Shown: piece by piece, positions 35,902 to 44,453 of the stretch
How the letters are laid out: each line of letters opens with the position of its first letter
Numbering within the stretch: the first letter of the stretch is position 1
Source of the DNA: Bradyrhizobium sp. CCGUVB4N
GTDB taxonomy: Bacteria; Pseudomonadota; Alphaproteobacteria; Rhizobiales; Xanthobacteraceae
Length of the DNA: 64,000 nt
Assembly: GCF_024199945.1 (NCBI RefSeq)
Contig: NZ_JANADP010000001.1
Span: 1,674,001 to 1,738,000, forward strand
Direction: 5' to 3'
Position numbers and translations under genes: made by a program
The notes under the pieces: model-generated
What the model saw: the letters and a program-made list of their open reading frames with translations, nothing else
Databases searched by the model: none
Told to the model about the DNA's origin: nothing

Positions 35902-36957
35902 GTGGCGGACGGCGTCAAAGACGAAGAGTTTTCAGGCACGCGGCCGGTGGAGGAGCGGCACCGCGTCGACGAGGTCAAACTCGCCCGCTGGATGGCGGAG
36001 CACATCGAGGGTCATGCGGGCCCGTTGACCGTGCTGCAGTTCAAAGGCGGCCAGTCAAACCCTACCTATCGCCTTGATACGCCCACGCGCTCCTATGTGA
36101 TGCGGCGCAAGCCATTCGGCAAACTGCTCCCGTCGGCGCATGCAGTGGATCGCGAGTTCCGAATCATCTCCGCACTCCGCAAGCAGGGCTTTCCCACTGC
36201 GCATGCTTATGCACTCTGCACCGACGAAAATACTATCGGCGCCGCCTTCTATGTCATGTCGATGGAAGAGGGGCGAGTGTTCTGGGATCCTAAGCTGCCA
36301 AGCCAGCCAGCCGAGGTGCGGCCGAAGATCTTCCGCAGTAAAATCCAAAGCTTGGCGAAACTGCACCTGTACGATCCCGAAAAGATCGGGCTCGGCGACT
36401 TCGGAAGGCCGGGTAATTACTTTGCGCGCCAGGTCGACCGCTGGTCGAAGCAATACCGCGCATCCGAGACGCAACATGTTCCCGAGGTCGAGAAGCTGAT
36501 CGAGTGGCTGCCGAGGACCTTACCCGAGCAAAACCGAGTTTCAATCGTCCATGGCGACTATCGCCTGGACAATATGATCTTTCATCCGAACGAGCCGCGG
36601 GTGCGCGCTGTCCTCGACTGGGAGTTGTCGACAGTTGGTGATCCAATGGCCGATTTCACCTACTTGCTGATGCAGTGGATCATGCCAGGGCTGCAGGGTG
36701 CGGATTTGAACGCGCTTAACATTCCAACCATGGAAGAAGCCGCGGATATCTATTGCGATTACACCGGCACGGCGCTGCCGGATCTTAATTGGTACTTTTC
36801 CTACAACCTCTTCCGTCTCGTGGGCATCACGCAAGGTATCGCCGCCCGCATCCGCAACGGAACAGCGGCCAGCGCAAAGGCGATTGAATCCGCCAAGCGC
36901 ACCGTGCCGCTTGCGAAAGCGTCCTGGATCTACGCGCAGAAGGCAGGGGCGGTGTAG
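35902..36957 (+). CDS. APH-fold phosphotransferase, ACAD10/11-like
   Basis: A 351-residue protein of the aminoglycoside-phosphotransferase fold, in the subgroup found with acyl-CoA dehydrogenases. Nucleotide-binding region: LQFKGGQSNPTYRLDT and SYVMRRKPFG. Catalytic loop: VSIVHGDYRLDNMIFHPNEP (HGDYRxDN) and metal site VLDWELSTVGDPMADF (DWE). In mitochondrial relatives this domain phosphorylates 4-hydroxyacyl-CoA, so a role in acyl-CoA catabolism with the upstream CoA-transferase is plausible but unproven. The start is GTG 35902 after GAAGGAGC. It is intact and unlikely to be an antibiotic-resistance enzyme. Confidence 0.85.
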   Translation: MADGVKDEEFSGTRPVEERHRVDEVKLARWMAEHIEGHAGPLTVLQFKGGQSNPTYRLDTPTRSYVMRRKPFGKLLPSAHAVDREFRIISALRKQGFPTAHAYALCTDENTIGAAFYVMSMEEGRVFWDPKLPSQPAEVRPKIFRSKIQSLAKLHLYDPEKIGLGDFGRPGNYFARQVDRWSKQYRASETQHVPEVEKLIEWLPRTLPEQNRVSIVHGDYRLDNMIFHPNEPRVRAVLDWELSTVGDPMADFTYLLMQWIMPGLQGADLNALNIPTMEEAADIYCDYTGTALPDLNWYFSYNLFRLVGITQGIAARIRNGTAASAKAIESAKRTVPLAKASWIYAQKAGAV

Positions 36958-37146
36958 CGAACTTTTGAAACTCAACTTGCTATCATGCAAGAACCCAGAG
37001 GCGATCGGTCCAAAGGGGGCGCTGAGCGGCGGCTTCACGTTTAGCAACCGCGTGCGCCGACAATGGCTGGTTGCGGTGGGACGCTGTGCCGCGACTTTGC
37101 AAAATATTTCAAATGACTTCGTTAAAGGGCATGGGATCCAGTCATT

Positions 37147-37163
37147 TTGCAGAATTCCTGCAA
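37147..37163. promoter_or_regulatory. Lux-box-like dyad upstream of first oxygenase gene
   Basis: TTGCAGAATTCCTGCAA is a perfect 17-bp inverted repeat centred 93 bp before ATG 37248. It shares the core GCAGAATT-(2)-TGC with sites at 41495 and 42658. The regulator is unknown; LuxR (43621) and LysR (45159) are the local candidates. Confidence 0.5.
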
Positions 37164-37247
37164 TCTTGACGGTTTATTCGCGGCGTTCGTGCATCAACTT
37201 CGGATTATATTTCGATAACAGATGGACAACACTAGGGAGAAGCGGCC

Positions 37248-38135
37248 ATGGCGCGCGCAAACCAAGCTTCATCGACTGCCCAAGTAAACCGCGATCGGTT
37301 GGACTGCGTGCAAGGTCAAATCGCTTTTGCTCGGCGGGCGCCCGATGAAAAGGCTCCCGCGGTTGTCGTGCCGAACTACGAAGCGTATCCCATGGTCACT
37401 CACGACGTGACCATTCGCAACGCGCGCCCGATCGTGGGAGAATTATCGCTCGACAGGGAAGGCTTCGCCCTGGTTGAGCACAAGACCTTCTGTGCAGACG
37501 TGCGTGACCCAGAGGTCATGGCCGAGAAATATCTCGACGAAATGGTGCCCTTCATCAAGAGCTACTTCAATGCGTCGTGGGTCATTCCACGTCGAAAGGG
37601 CATTCGTGTTCGCTCCTCGTCCGGAGCCGCCATTCCCAAGGCCGGCTGGAACTCGGTTTCCGGAGTAAGGGAACCGGCTGGCATCGCTCATATCGACTAC
37701 GCACCCGTCGCATGTCCGATGCTCGCTGCGGCCGAGGACCAAGTGCAGGGGATTCCGATTCGAGCGTATTCTCGATTGATGCTGATTCAGGCGTGGCGCG
37801 CTCTTTCGCCGCCTCCGCAGGATATCCCGTTAGCATTGTGCGACTGCTCCACTGTTCAAGATACCGATGTTGCCGTGGTCGACTACAATACCGACACGAG
37901 CCGAAACGAGCCTGGCAGCTCGACCAAGGGCGCCGTGCTTCGCTTCAATCCCGCTCAGCGTTGGTACTATTTCCCGGAAATGACTCCGGACGAGCTCATT
38001 TTGTTCAAGGGCTATGATTCCGAGGAGCACTACAAGCCTCAGGCGCCTCACTCTGCGTTTGACGATCGCGCCGCATACCCCAATGCAAAGCCCCGTGAGA
38101 GTGTCGAGGCGCGCTTCTTCGTCTATTTCGAGTGA
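37248..38135 (+). CDS. CmcJ/NvfI-family oxygenase-like protein, copy 1
   Basis: A 295-residue protein of the CmcJ/NvfI family (also named for AsaB/GibA-type fungal enzymes), whose characterised relatives act as methoxylation partners or non-haem iron oxygenases in secondary metabolism. A likely iron triad is visible: His148 and Asp150 in PAGIAHIDYAP and His268 in KPQAPHSAFDD, with the C-terminal Arg in ARFFVY as a possible 2-oxoglutarate contact (inferred). Another conserved block is PIRAYSRLMLIQAWRALSPP. A good ribosome-binding site (TAGGGAGA) precedes the ATG. A dyad lies upstream and a terminator downstream, so it is a one-gene unit. It has two close paralogues at 38750 and 41601. Confidence 0.8.
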   Translation: MARANQASSTAQVNRDRLDCVQGQIAFARRAPDEKAPAVVVPNYEAYPMVTHDVTIRNARPIVGELSLDREGFALVEHKTFCADVRDPEVMAEKYLDEMVPFIKSYFNASWVIPRRKGIRVRSSSGAAIPKAGWNSVSGVREPAGIAHIDYAPVACPMLAAAEDQVQGIPIRAYSRLMLIQAWRALSPPPQDIPLALCDCSTVQDTDVAVVDYNTDTSRNEPGSSTKGAVLRFNPAQRWYYFPEMTPDELILFKGYDSEEHYKPQAPHSAFDDRAAYPNAKPRESVEARFFVYFE

Positions 38136-38193
38136 ACGGCAAGATCGAGCCTACGGCCTAACCGATCTCCGAAAAGTAGTCGGGGGGGCGGCT

Positions 38194-38235
38194 TGCAGGT
38201 GCCAGGCGATCGATGCGCTTGGCACCTGCATTTTT
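38194..38235 (+). terminator. Rho-independent terminator after oxygenase copy 1
   Basis: An 11-bp perfect stem (TGCAGGTGCCA and TGGCACCTGCA) with a 15-base loop, followed by TTTTTA. It separates copy 1 from copy 2. Confidence 0.88.
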
Positions 38236-38660
38236 ATGGAGAATTCATTGCTGGCTAGCGGCGCCGGTTCATCATATTCAGTGCCGCACCCTGGAAGAAC
38301 TGTGAGCGAATCCTGGATGACTGCTGCGGCGCTTTGAACGGGGCGAGGCGGACCAACTTGGCCTTGCTGCTGGGCGCGTTGGCAAGGAGAAGACGCGAGT
38401 CTTTCTCGAACAGGCGCGGGTACGCGCGAATCGCGGAGCGCTGCTAAACGTAATTGCGACCGCTCCAACCGCCGCTCACAGCCGCAGACACGTGTACGCA
38501 AACCAAGGCGAGTAGATCTTGCTCGCTACCAATTCTGCCTACGGCTGAGCCAAAATGGATTTGTAAGCAGGCCCCGGCTTCTCGAGGCGGCAGCTTGCTG
38601 ACTACTCGCGGAAATATCCCGTCGAAAAGGCGCTTGATTTACGGATGCCGTTGCATGTTT
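38236..38660. other. Spacer between oxygenase copies 1 and 2
   Basis: No gene recognised; the plus-strand frame starting at 38454 has no family motif. The right end leads into the dyad of copy 2. Confidence 0.45.
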
Positions 38661-38678
38661 TCTGCAATCTCCTGCAGA
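38661..38678. promoter_or_regulatory. Lux-box-like dyad upstream of oxygenase copy 2
   Basis: TCTGCAATCTCCTGCAGA is an 18-bp dyad with 6-bp perfect arms, centred 80 bp before ATG 38750. Its arms (CTGCA/TGCAG) match those upstream of the other copies. Confidence 0.5.
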
Positions 38679-38749
38679 TTTTCGCGGTCTTTGCGCATTG
38701 ATATTGCGTTATTCTTTGCGAATAACCTAGCGCTAGGGAGAAATCAGCC

Positions 38750-39634
38750 ATGGGCAATCCGAAACGAGCCTCGTCGACAGTACAGGTAGACCGCGACCAG
38801 TTGGAGTGCGTGCAAGGTCAAATTGCCTTTGCTCGGCGCGCGCCCGATGAAAAGGCTCCAGCAGTTGTTGTGCCGAATTATGAGCACGTTTCCATCGTGA
38901 GCTACGACGTCACCATTCGCAACGCGCGCCCGCTCGTTGACGAACTGTCTCTCGACAGGGAAGGCTTCGCCCTGATCCAGCACAAGACCTCCTGTGCAGA
39001 CGTGCGCGATCCAGAGATTATGCGCGAGAAGTATCTCGAAGAGATGGTTCCATTCATCAAGAGCTACTTCAATGCATCATGGGTCGTGCCCAAGCGAAAC
39101 GGCGTTTACGTTCGTCGTGCCGCTGGGACGGCAATCCCCAAAGCAGGCTGGACTGCCGTTGATGGAGTAAGAGAGCCGGCTGGATTGGCTCATATTGATC
39201 TCGCGCCGATTGCCGGTCCGGCAGCCGCCGCGGCCGAAGACCAATTGCAGGGCCTTCCGATCCGGGCCTATTCTCGATTGATGGTCATACAAGCTTGGCG
39301 GGCTCTCTCGCCACCTCCGCAGGATTTTCCCTTGGCGTTCTGCGATGCGAGTACCGTTCGCGACGGCGATATGCTCGTGCATGACTACGTTTCAAATACC
39401 AAGAACGAACCGGGCAGCGCGTTCAAGAGCTGTGCCCTTCGCTACAGCGCGGATCAGCGTTGGTACTACTTCCCGGAAATGACTGCGGACGACCTCGTTC
39501 TGTTCAAGGGCTATGATTCCGAGGAGCACTATAAGCCGCAAGCGCCGCACTCGGCATTTGACGATCGTCGCGCCCATCCCAACGCAAAGCCCCGCGAGAG
39601 CGTGGAGGCCCGCTTTTTCGTGTACTATGACTGA
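38750..39634 (+). CDS. CmcJ/NvfI-family oxygenase-like protein, copy 2
   Basis: A 294-residue paralogue of copy 1, collinear along its length. The presumed iron ligands are His148, Asp150 (PAGLAHIDLAP) and His267 (KPQAPHSAFDD). The segments VVVPNYEHVSIVSYDVTIRN and SPPPQDFPLAFCDASTVRDG are closer to copy 3 than to copy 1. The ATG follows CTAGGGAGAAAT. It has its own dyad upstream and a long hairpin downstream, so it too looks separately transcribed. Retention of all ligands in three copies suggests selection for related but different substrates, or dosage. Confidence 0.8.
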   Translation: MGNPKRASSTVQVDRDQLECVQGQIAFARRAPDEKAPAVVVPNYEHVSIVSYDVTIRNARPLVDELSLDREGFALIQHKTSCADVRDPEIMREKYLEEMVPFIKSYFNASWVVPKRNGVYVRRAAGTAIPKAGWTAVDGVREPAGLAHIDLAPIAGPAAAAAEDQLQGLPIRAYSRLMVIQAWRALSPPPQDFPLAFCDASTVRDGDMLVHDYVSNTKNEPGSAFKSCALRYSADQRWYYFPEMTADDLVLFKGYDSEEHYKPQAPHSAFDDRRAHPNAKPRESVEARFFVYYD

Positions 39635-39687
39635 CTTGGTGGAACCGGGATCAACGCCGTCGCTGGGCGGGCTTTGATCAAATCGTG

Positions 39688-39721
39688 AATATGGGCGAGC
39701 GCTGGCGCGCTCGCCCATATT
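39688..39721 (+). terminator. 15-bp hairpin after oxygenase copy 2
   Basis: A perfect 15-bp stem (AATATGGGCGAGCGC, TGGC loop, GCGCTCGCCCATATT). No T-run follows, so it could be a terminator working in both directions or an RNA-stabilising end. Confidence 0.65.
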
Positions 39722-39883
39722 ACAGCTTCCTCTTATCAAATTCCTCAAATGCAAAGACCGGCGAAGGCAGCCGGGGGGGCGTCGTGCACCGGCGGAGGGC
39801 CTCTCGCCTCGTGCGCAATCTTGTGCGACTTCCAAGGCCCGTGGCCCCGATGGGCCGGTTCGAGACGACCCAAGGAGCGCGAC

Positions 39884-41320
39884 GTGCGCGAATATCTGAA
39901 GTTCTACATCGATGGACGCTGGGTCGACCCGGTAACGCCTAAGACGCTGCCCGTCATCAACCCGGCAAACGAGCGGGTCGCAGGCCACATCTCGGCCGGG
40001 GAAAAGGCCGACGTGAACATGGCGGTGGATGCTGCGCGCCGCGCATTCGAAACGTTTTGCAGGACCAGCCGCGGTGAACGGCTCGACCTGTTGCAGCGCA
40101 TTCTCGGCGAGTATCAAAAGCGCCTTGGCGACATCGCCGAGGCAATTACGGAGGAGATGGGCGCGCCGACTTCGCTCGCGCAACGCGCACAGGCCCCGAT
40201 CGGCATGGCGCATCTCGAGGCAGGAATCCAGATCCTGCAGAACTTCAAGTTCGAAGAGGAGCGCGACGGCACCCGCATCGTGAAAGAGCCCATCGGCGTG
40301 TGCGGGATGATCACGCCGTGGAACTGGCCTATCTTCCAGATCGCTTGCAAGGTGGTGCCAGCCCTCGCGACCGGCTGCACCATGGTGTTAAAGCCGTCCG
40401 AGGAGGCGCCGTTCAGCGCCTACATTTGGACGGAGATCCTGGACGCCGCAGGCGTACCGGCCGGGGTGTTTAACCTCGTCAACGGCACCGGCGCCGAAGT
40501 GGGGGCGGCGATCGCGAGCCATCCCGGAGTTGACATGGTGTCCTTTACCGGCTCGACCCGGGCCGGCATCGAGGTGGCCAAGGTAGCGGCTGCGACGGTC
40601 AAACGCGTGACGCAGGAGCTGGGGGGCAAGAGCCCAAACATCATCCTTGAGGACGCTGACTTCCCGACAGCGGTCGCTGGCTGCGTAAGGCGCGTGATGC
40701 AGAACTCCGGGCAATCGTGCTCTGCGCCCACACGCATGCTGGTGCCCTCGACGCGCATCGCCGAGACCGTCATGATCGCTAAGGAAAGCGCGGAATCGAT
40801 AGTGGTCGGTGATCCCAAGAGCAATGCCACGATCGGTCCCGTGGTTAACGAGGCCCAATGGGAGAAGATCCAGTGGCTGATCAAGGCAGGGATCGACGAG
40901 GGAGCCACCCTGGTCACCGGCGGCCTTGGACGTCCGCGCGGGCTCGATGCGGGCTATTACGTTAAGCCCACCGTGTTTGCGCACGTGCAGAACGACATGA
41001 CCATCGCCCGCGAGGAGATCTTCGGCCCCGTGGTCTCGATTCTTGGCTACCAGTCGGTCGACGAGGCGGTGAGGATCGCCAATGATACCGAATACGGGCT
41101 GGCGGCGTACGTCTCGGGGACCGACATGGGTACCTTGGGTGAGGTCGCCTCGAGGCTCCGCGCTGGCCAGGTGCTGATCAATGGGGCCGACGACTTAGCG
41201 GCTCCGTTCGGCGGCTACAAGATGAGCGGCAACGGGCGAGAGTCGGGCGAGTACGGCTTTCACGAATACCTTGAGACCAAGGCTGTGATTGGCTTCACGC
41301 CCCAGCGGGCCGCCGAGTAG
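39884..41320 (+). CDS. NAD(P)-dependent aldehyde dehydrogenase
   Basis: A 478-residue aldehyde dehydrogenase, oxidising an aldehyde to an acid. Landmarks: GVCGMITPWNWPIFQIACKV (cofactor site), MVLKPSEEAPFSAYIW (Lys for cofactor), DMVSFTGSTRAGIEVAK, the general-base Glu in VTQELGGKSPNI, and the catalytic Cys in NSGQSCSAPTRMLVP. The C-terminus has EEIFGPVVSILGYQSVDEAV. The start is GTG 39884, behind CAAGGAGCGC at good spacing; the frame is open further up to 39749 but not conserved-looking. It lies between oxygenase copies 2 and 3 and may process an aldehyde made by them (inference). Substrate unknown. Confidence 0.92.
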   Translation: MREYLKFYIDGRWVDPVTPKTLPVINPANERVAGHISAGEKADVNMAVDAARRAFETFCRTSRGERLDLLQRILGEYQKRLGDIAEAITEEMGAPTSLAQRAQAPIGMAHLEAGIQILQNFKFEEERDGTRIVKEPIGVCGMITPWNWPIFQIACKVVPALATGCTMVLKPSEEAPFSAYIWTEILDAAGVPAGVFNLVNGTGAEVGAAIASHPGVDMVSFTGSTRAGIEVAKVAAATVKRVTQELGGKSPNIILEDADFPTAVAGCVRRVMQNSGQSCSAPTRMLVPSTRIAETVMIAKESAESIVVGDPKSNATIGPVVNEAQWEKIQWLIKAGIDEGATLVTGGLGRPRGLDAGYYVKPTVFAHVQNDMTIAREEIFGPVVSILGYQSVDEAVRIANDTEYGLAAYVSGTDMGTLGEVASRLRAGQVLINGADDLAAPFGGYKMSGNGRESGEYGFHEYLETKAVIGFTPQRAAE

Positions 41321-41365
41321 CTCGGCGCGAATCTGCCTGCCGGTAGCCGCGACCTGCAGCGTCGG

Positions 41366-41387
41366 GCCTCGTCACATGTGGCGAGGC
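41366..41387 (+). terminator. Possible hairpin after aldehyde dehydrogenase
   Basis: A 22-bp near-perfect palindrome with arms GCCTCG and CGAGGC and an inner CAC/GTG. No T-run follows, so termination is uncertain. Confidence 0.4.
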
Positions 41388-41494
41388 ACTTGAAAGCGCT
41401 CGCAGTCCCCACAGGGCCGACGAAGCAGCGGACCTCTCCGCCAATCCGCCAACCAAGTTGGCGGTTCGGTGCTCGATCGGCATCGCGCCGGATT

Positions 41495-41507
41495 GCAGAA
41501 TTTCTGC
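41495..41507. promoter_or_regulatory. Lux-box-like dyad upstream of oxygenase copy 3
   Basis: GCAGAATTTCTGC is a perfect 13-bp dyad, centred 100 bp before ATG 41601. Its core differs by one base from the site at 37147. Confidence 0.5.
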
Positions 41508-41600
41508 GAGCTACGACCGGATTTTGCTGCTTATGAACGTGAAGCATATTCTATGCTGATAGCTCGATATGGGGCACCATCTCTAGGGAGGCGGGCAGCC

Positions 41601-42458
41601 ATGGGCTATGCGAAGCGAGCCTCATCGACAGCAAAAGTAGACCGCGACCAGTTGGAGTGCGTGCAAGGCCAAGTAGCCTTTGCTCGACGTACGCCCGACG
41701 AACAGGCTCCGGCGGTTGTTGTGCCGAATTATGAACACGTTCCCATCGTGAGTTACGAGGTCCCCATTCGCGACGCCCGTCCCATCGTGGACGAACTATC
41801 TCTCGACCGCGAAGGCTTCGTTTTGATTCAGCACAAGACTTCCTGTGCGAACGTGCGCGATCCAGAGATCATGCGCGAGAAGTATCTAGAAGAGATGCTT
41901 CCATTCATAAAGAGCCACTTCAACGCCTCGTGGGTCATCGCCCGCCCCAGTGGCCTGCATGTGCGTCGTGCCGCCGGGACGGCAATTCCCAAGGGCGGCT
42001 GGAATTCCGTAGCTGGAATAAGGGAGCCGGCCGGGTTGGCTCACATCGATGTCGCACCGATTTCCGGTCCTATGAGAGCAGCCGCCGAGAGCCAGGCACA
42101 GGGCCTTCCGATTCGAGCGTATTCCCGATTAATGCTCATTCAACTCTGGCGTGCTCTCTCGCCGCCTCCGCAGGATTTCCCGTTAGCGTTCTGCGATGCG
42201 AGCACCATTGGTGATAAGGATGTGTCCGTGGTGGACTACGGCGTCAACAAGAGTTGCGTCGTCCGCTTCAATTCGAATCAGCGTTGGTATTACTTCCCGG
42301 AAATGACTGCGGACGATCTGGTTCTGTTCAAGGGCTATGATTCCGCCGTACATTACGGTCCGATGTCAGCTCACTCGGCATTCGACAATCGACGCGCATA
42401 TCCGAACGCAAAACCCCGCGAGAGCGTGGAGGCTCGCTTCTACGTATACTTAGATTAA
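41601..42458 (+). CDS. CmcJ/NvfI-family oxygenase-like protein, copy 3
   Basis: A 285-residue third paralogue. The presumed ligands are His148, Asp150 (PAGLAHIDVAP) and His258 (GPMSAHSAFDN). It is shorter because a loop of about nine residues present in copies 1 and 2 (around the NEPGS segment) is missing, and the residues near the distal His differ (SAVHYGPMS versus SEEHYKPQA), so the substrate pocket may differ. I start at ATG 41601, in line with copies 1 and 2 and after CTAGGGAGG; an upstream in-frame start at 41469 would add 44 unrelated residues and cover the dyad. Confidence 0.8.
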   Translation: MGYAKRASSTAKVDRDQLECVQGQVAFARRTPDEQAPAVVVPNYEHVPIVSYEVPIRDARPIVDELSLDREGFVLIQHKTSCANVRDPEIMREKYLEEMLPFIKSHFNASWVIARPSGLHVRRAAGTAIPKGGWNSVAGIREPAGLAHIDVAPISGPMRAAAESQAQGLPIRAYSRLMLIQLWRALSPPPQDFPLAFCDASTIGDKDVSVVDYGVNKSCVVRFNSNQRWYYFPEMTADDLVLFKGYDSAVHYGPMSAHSAFDNRRAYPNAKPRESVEARFYVYLD

Positions 42459-42657
42459 ACTCCGAGGCAGATTCTACCGCTTACACTATTGAAGCTATCA
42501 CTCAGATCGTGGGTCGGTCATCTGGACTACTGCCGTCGATCAATCGTTAAGGCCCTGTGTGGATCCTGGAACAACGGTCGTGCATCTGGCGACAGTCTGG
42601 TGGCCGAGGACTGGACGGGCTTTTGATGCGCGGAAGCTTCGCCTTCCACCGTTCGAC

Positions 42658-42671
42658 GCAGAATTTTGCAC
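42658..42671. promoter_or_regulatory. Half-conserved dyad upstream of racemase-like gene
   Basis: GCAGAATTTTGCAC shares the GCAGAATT core and a TGC half-site with the dyads before the oxygenase copies. It is centred about 62 bp before ATG 42727. The palindrome is imperfect. Confidence 0.4.
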
Positions 42672-42726
42672 ATACAACGCTCCACATTAGGGAAAATCGT
42701 CCCAAGCTTAGGGTAGATTTCAACGC

Positions 42727-43431
42727 ATGACGCAGATCACAGCATCACTCGGAATCCTACATCTCGAACGCGGGCTGGCTCCGGGGGCTACGCCGCCGCC
42801 GCCGTTACCCGGCTCGTTGCTGAATCCAGCAACCTTCAATTTCCCCGTCATCACGGAAACGGTCCCGGGAGCCTGGGTGGAAAACGTCGTCCGCGGCGAT
42901 CCAACTCTTGAACCCGCCTACATGGCAGCCGCCCGCCGCCTGGTGGAACGAGGCGCCATTGCGATAAGTTCGACCTGCGGATTCTCGATACGATACCAGG
43001 CAGCTGTTGCCACCTCGGTAAGTGTCCCGGTAGCGATGTCGAGCCTGCTTCTGCTGCCAGTGTTGCTCCGCCAACTTCCGCGGCAGGCGAAAATTGCCGT
43101 TCTGACCTACGACTCGACGCACTTGGGCGAAGATCTGCTTGGACTCGATAATTCGGCAGACCGCGCGAGGATCGTCATCGGTGGCATTGAAGGCGGCAAG
43201 TACTGGCATGACGAACTGAAACGTCCGCCTCCACCGACCGATGTAGCCGCCATAGAGACAGATGTTATCGCCTGTATCTCGCGACTTCGGGCGGTGCACC
43301 CGGAGATCGGGACCATATTGTTCGAATGCGCAGGTTTTCCGGCGGCTGCGCCGACGATCCGTCGTGTTGCGAAGCTGCCCGTCTACGACATCACAACACT
43401 TAGCCGGATGATGCTTGCGTCGGTCGCGTGA
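42727..43431 (+). CDS. Asp/Glu/hydantoin racemase-fold protein
   Basis: A 234-residue member of the aspartate/glutamate racemase superfamily, which includes racemases, maleate isomerase and arylmalonate decarboxylase. Two Cys at the family positions are visible: AIAISSTCGFSIRYQAAVAT (about residue 85) and TILFECAGFPAAAPTIRR (about residue 202). Both present suggests a two-base racemase- or isomerase-type mechanism rather than a one-Cys decarboxylase. A Pro-rich stretch (APGATPPPPLPGS) is at 18-30. It is placed after the oxygenase genes, just before luxR, and has the same upstream motif, so it is likely part of the same function. Substrate unknown. Confidence 0.82.
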   Translation: MTQITASLGILHLERGLAPGATPPPPLPGSLLNPATFNFPVITETVPGAWVENVVRGDPTLEPAYMAAARRLVERGAIAISSTCGFSIRYQAAVATSVSVPVAMSSLLLLPVLLRQLPRQAKIAVLTYDSTHLGEDLLGLDNSADRARIVIGGIEGGKYWHDELKRPPPPTDVAAIETDVIACISRLRAVHPEIGTILFECAGFPAAAPTIRRVAKLPVYDITTLSRMMLASVA

Positions 43432-43620
43432 AAAAACGTTGTTGCGATGGCAAAGACCGGCGACCAACAATTGTCTCGCTCCAATTTGGATCCAGGCGAT
43501 CCCCGCGTCGCCATCTCTTTGCCCGGCGCCGAGGAAAGCTGCTTGGGCTCACGCTCAAGGAGGGAGAGGGTAAATCCCTGCGGCCAGATCGAGGGAGCGT
43601 AATTACTTAGCAGGCTCGCG

Positions 43621-44358
43621 GTGTGTTCATACACGATGTATCGCGCCATTCAGAACTTTGTCGATCGACTGACCGAAAGCACAGACCAGGATTGCCTTCG
43701 GCAGAGCATGGCGGATATCGCGACGACGCTGAACCTATCCTGCTTTGCATATCTTAGTTTCGCTCGTAAACTCGAAGATCCCCCCAAGCTCATCTCGACC
43801 TATCCGCCAACCTGGACAGCGCATTACCTGGGGCGCCACTACGAACGGTTCGATCCAGTGGTCGGCCAGGCCATCCGCGATACTCGACCCTTTCGGTGGG
43901 GTCTTGGGCTCGGACCGCGAGCTCGGTCCGAATTTGAGCGGGAACTCTTTGAAGAAGCCGCCAGGTTCGGCATTCGGTATGGATTTACGATTCCAATCCA
44001 CGATAGTAAGGGTGCAATCGCCGCCGTCAGCTTCGCGACCGACGAGCGGCGAACAAAATTCGAGCGCTCGATAAACGAGCACGCCCAGGCCCTGCGGCTA
44101 ATGGCGATGTTCTTCCATGCGCACGCCGGTCGCATGTTGCGGTCCGAGCGCATGGTCGATGGCGTCTTATTGTCGCCTCGCGAGTTCGAATGTCTCGAAT
44201 GGTATTCCCTGGGAAAATCCGCTTGGGAGATCGGCAATATTCTCGGGATATCTCCACGAACCGTTGGATTTCATCGGGATAATGCCCGAGCGAAGCTCGG
44301 GGTTCGGACGATTCATCAAGCAGTTGTGCGATTGGCCGAATCAAAGTCTCGAAGATAA
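43621..44358 (+). CDS. LuxR-family quorum-sensing regulator
   Basis: A 245-residue (240 from ATG 43636) acyl-homoserine-lactone receptor and transcription factor. The autoinducer-binding domain (about 20-160) has the conserved ligand-pocket residues: Trp and Tyr in YPPTWTAHYLGRHYERFDP, Asp-Pro in FDPVV, Trp in RPFRWGLGLG and Gly in RYGFTIPIHDSKG. The C-terminal HTH is LSPREFECLEWYSLGKSAWE then ISPRTVGFHRDNARAKLGV. GTG 43621 or ATG 43636 may be the start. It is followed 95 bp later by luxI, the usual pair, with a palindrome in between. It should respond to the cognate LuxI signal; the signal structure is not predictable from sequence. Confidence 0.93.
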   Translation: MCSYTMYRAIQNFVDRLTESTDQDCLRQSMADIATTLNLSCFAYLSFARKLEDPPKLISTYPPTWTAHYLGRHYERFDPVVGQAIRDTRPFRWGLGLGPRARSEFERELFEEAARFGIRYGFTIPIHDSKGAIAAVSFATDERRTKFERSINEHAQALRLMAMFFHAHAGRMLRSERMVDGVLLSPREFECLEWYSLGKSAWEIGNILGISPRTVGFHRDNARAKLGVRTIHQAVVRLAESKSRR

Positions 44359-44380
44359 TTGGGGGATCATTCATAATCAC

Positions 44381-44398
44381 CCTGTGCATCTGCACAGG
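44381..44398. promoter_or_regulatory. Perfect lux-box-like palindrome before luxI
   Basis: CCTGTGCATCTGCACAGG is an 18-bp perfect inverted repeat, 56-73 bp before luxI. The TGTGCA/TGCACA arms resemble the tra box bound by Agrobacterium TraR. This suggests LuxR autoinduction of luxI. Confidence 0.85.
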
Positions 44399-44453
44399 AT
44401 GCGCTTGCATCAGCTTCTCTGCTTTCACTGCGGTACAAGCAGGGAGGACAGCA

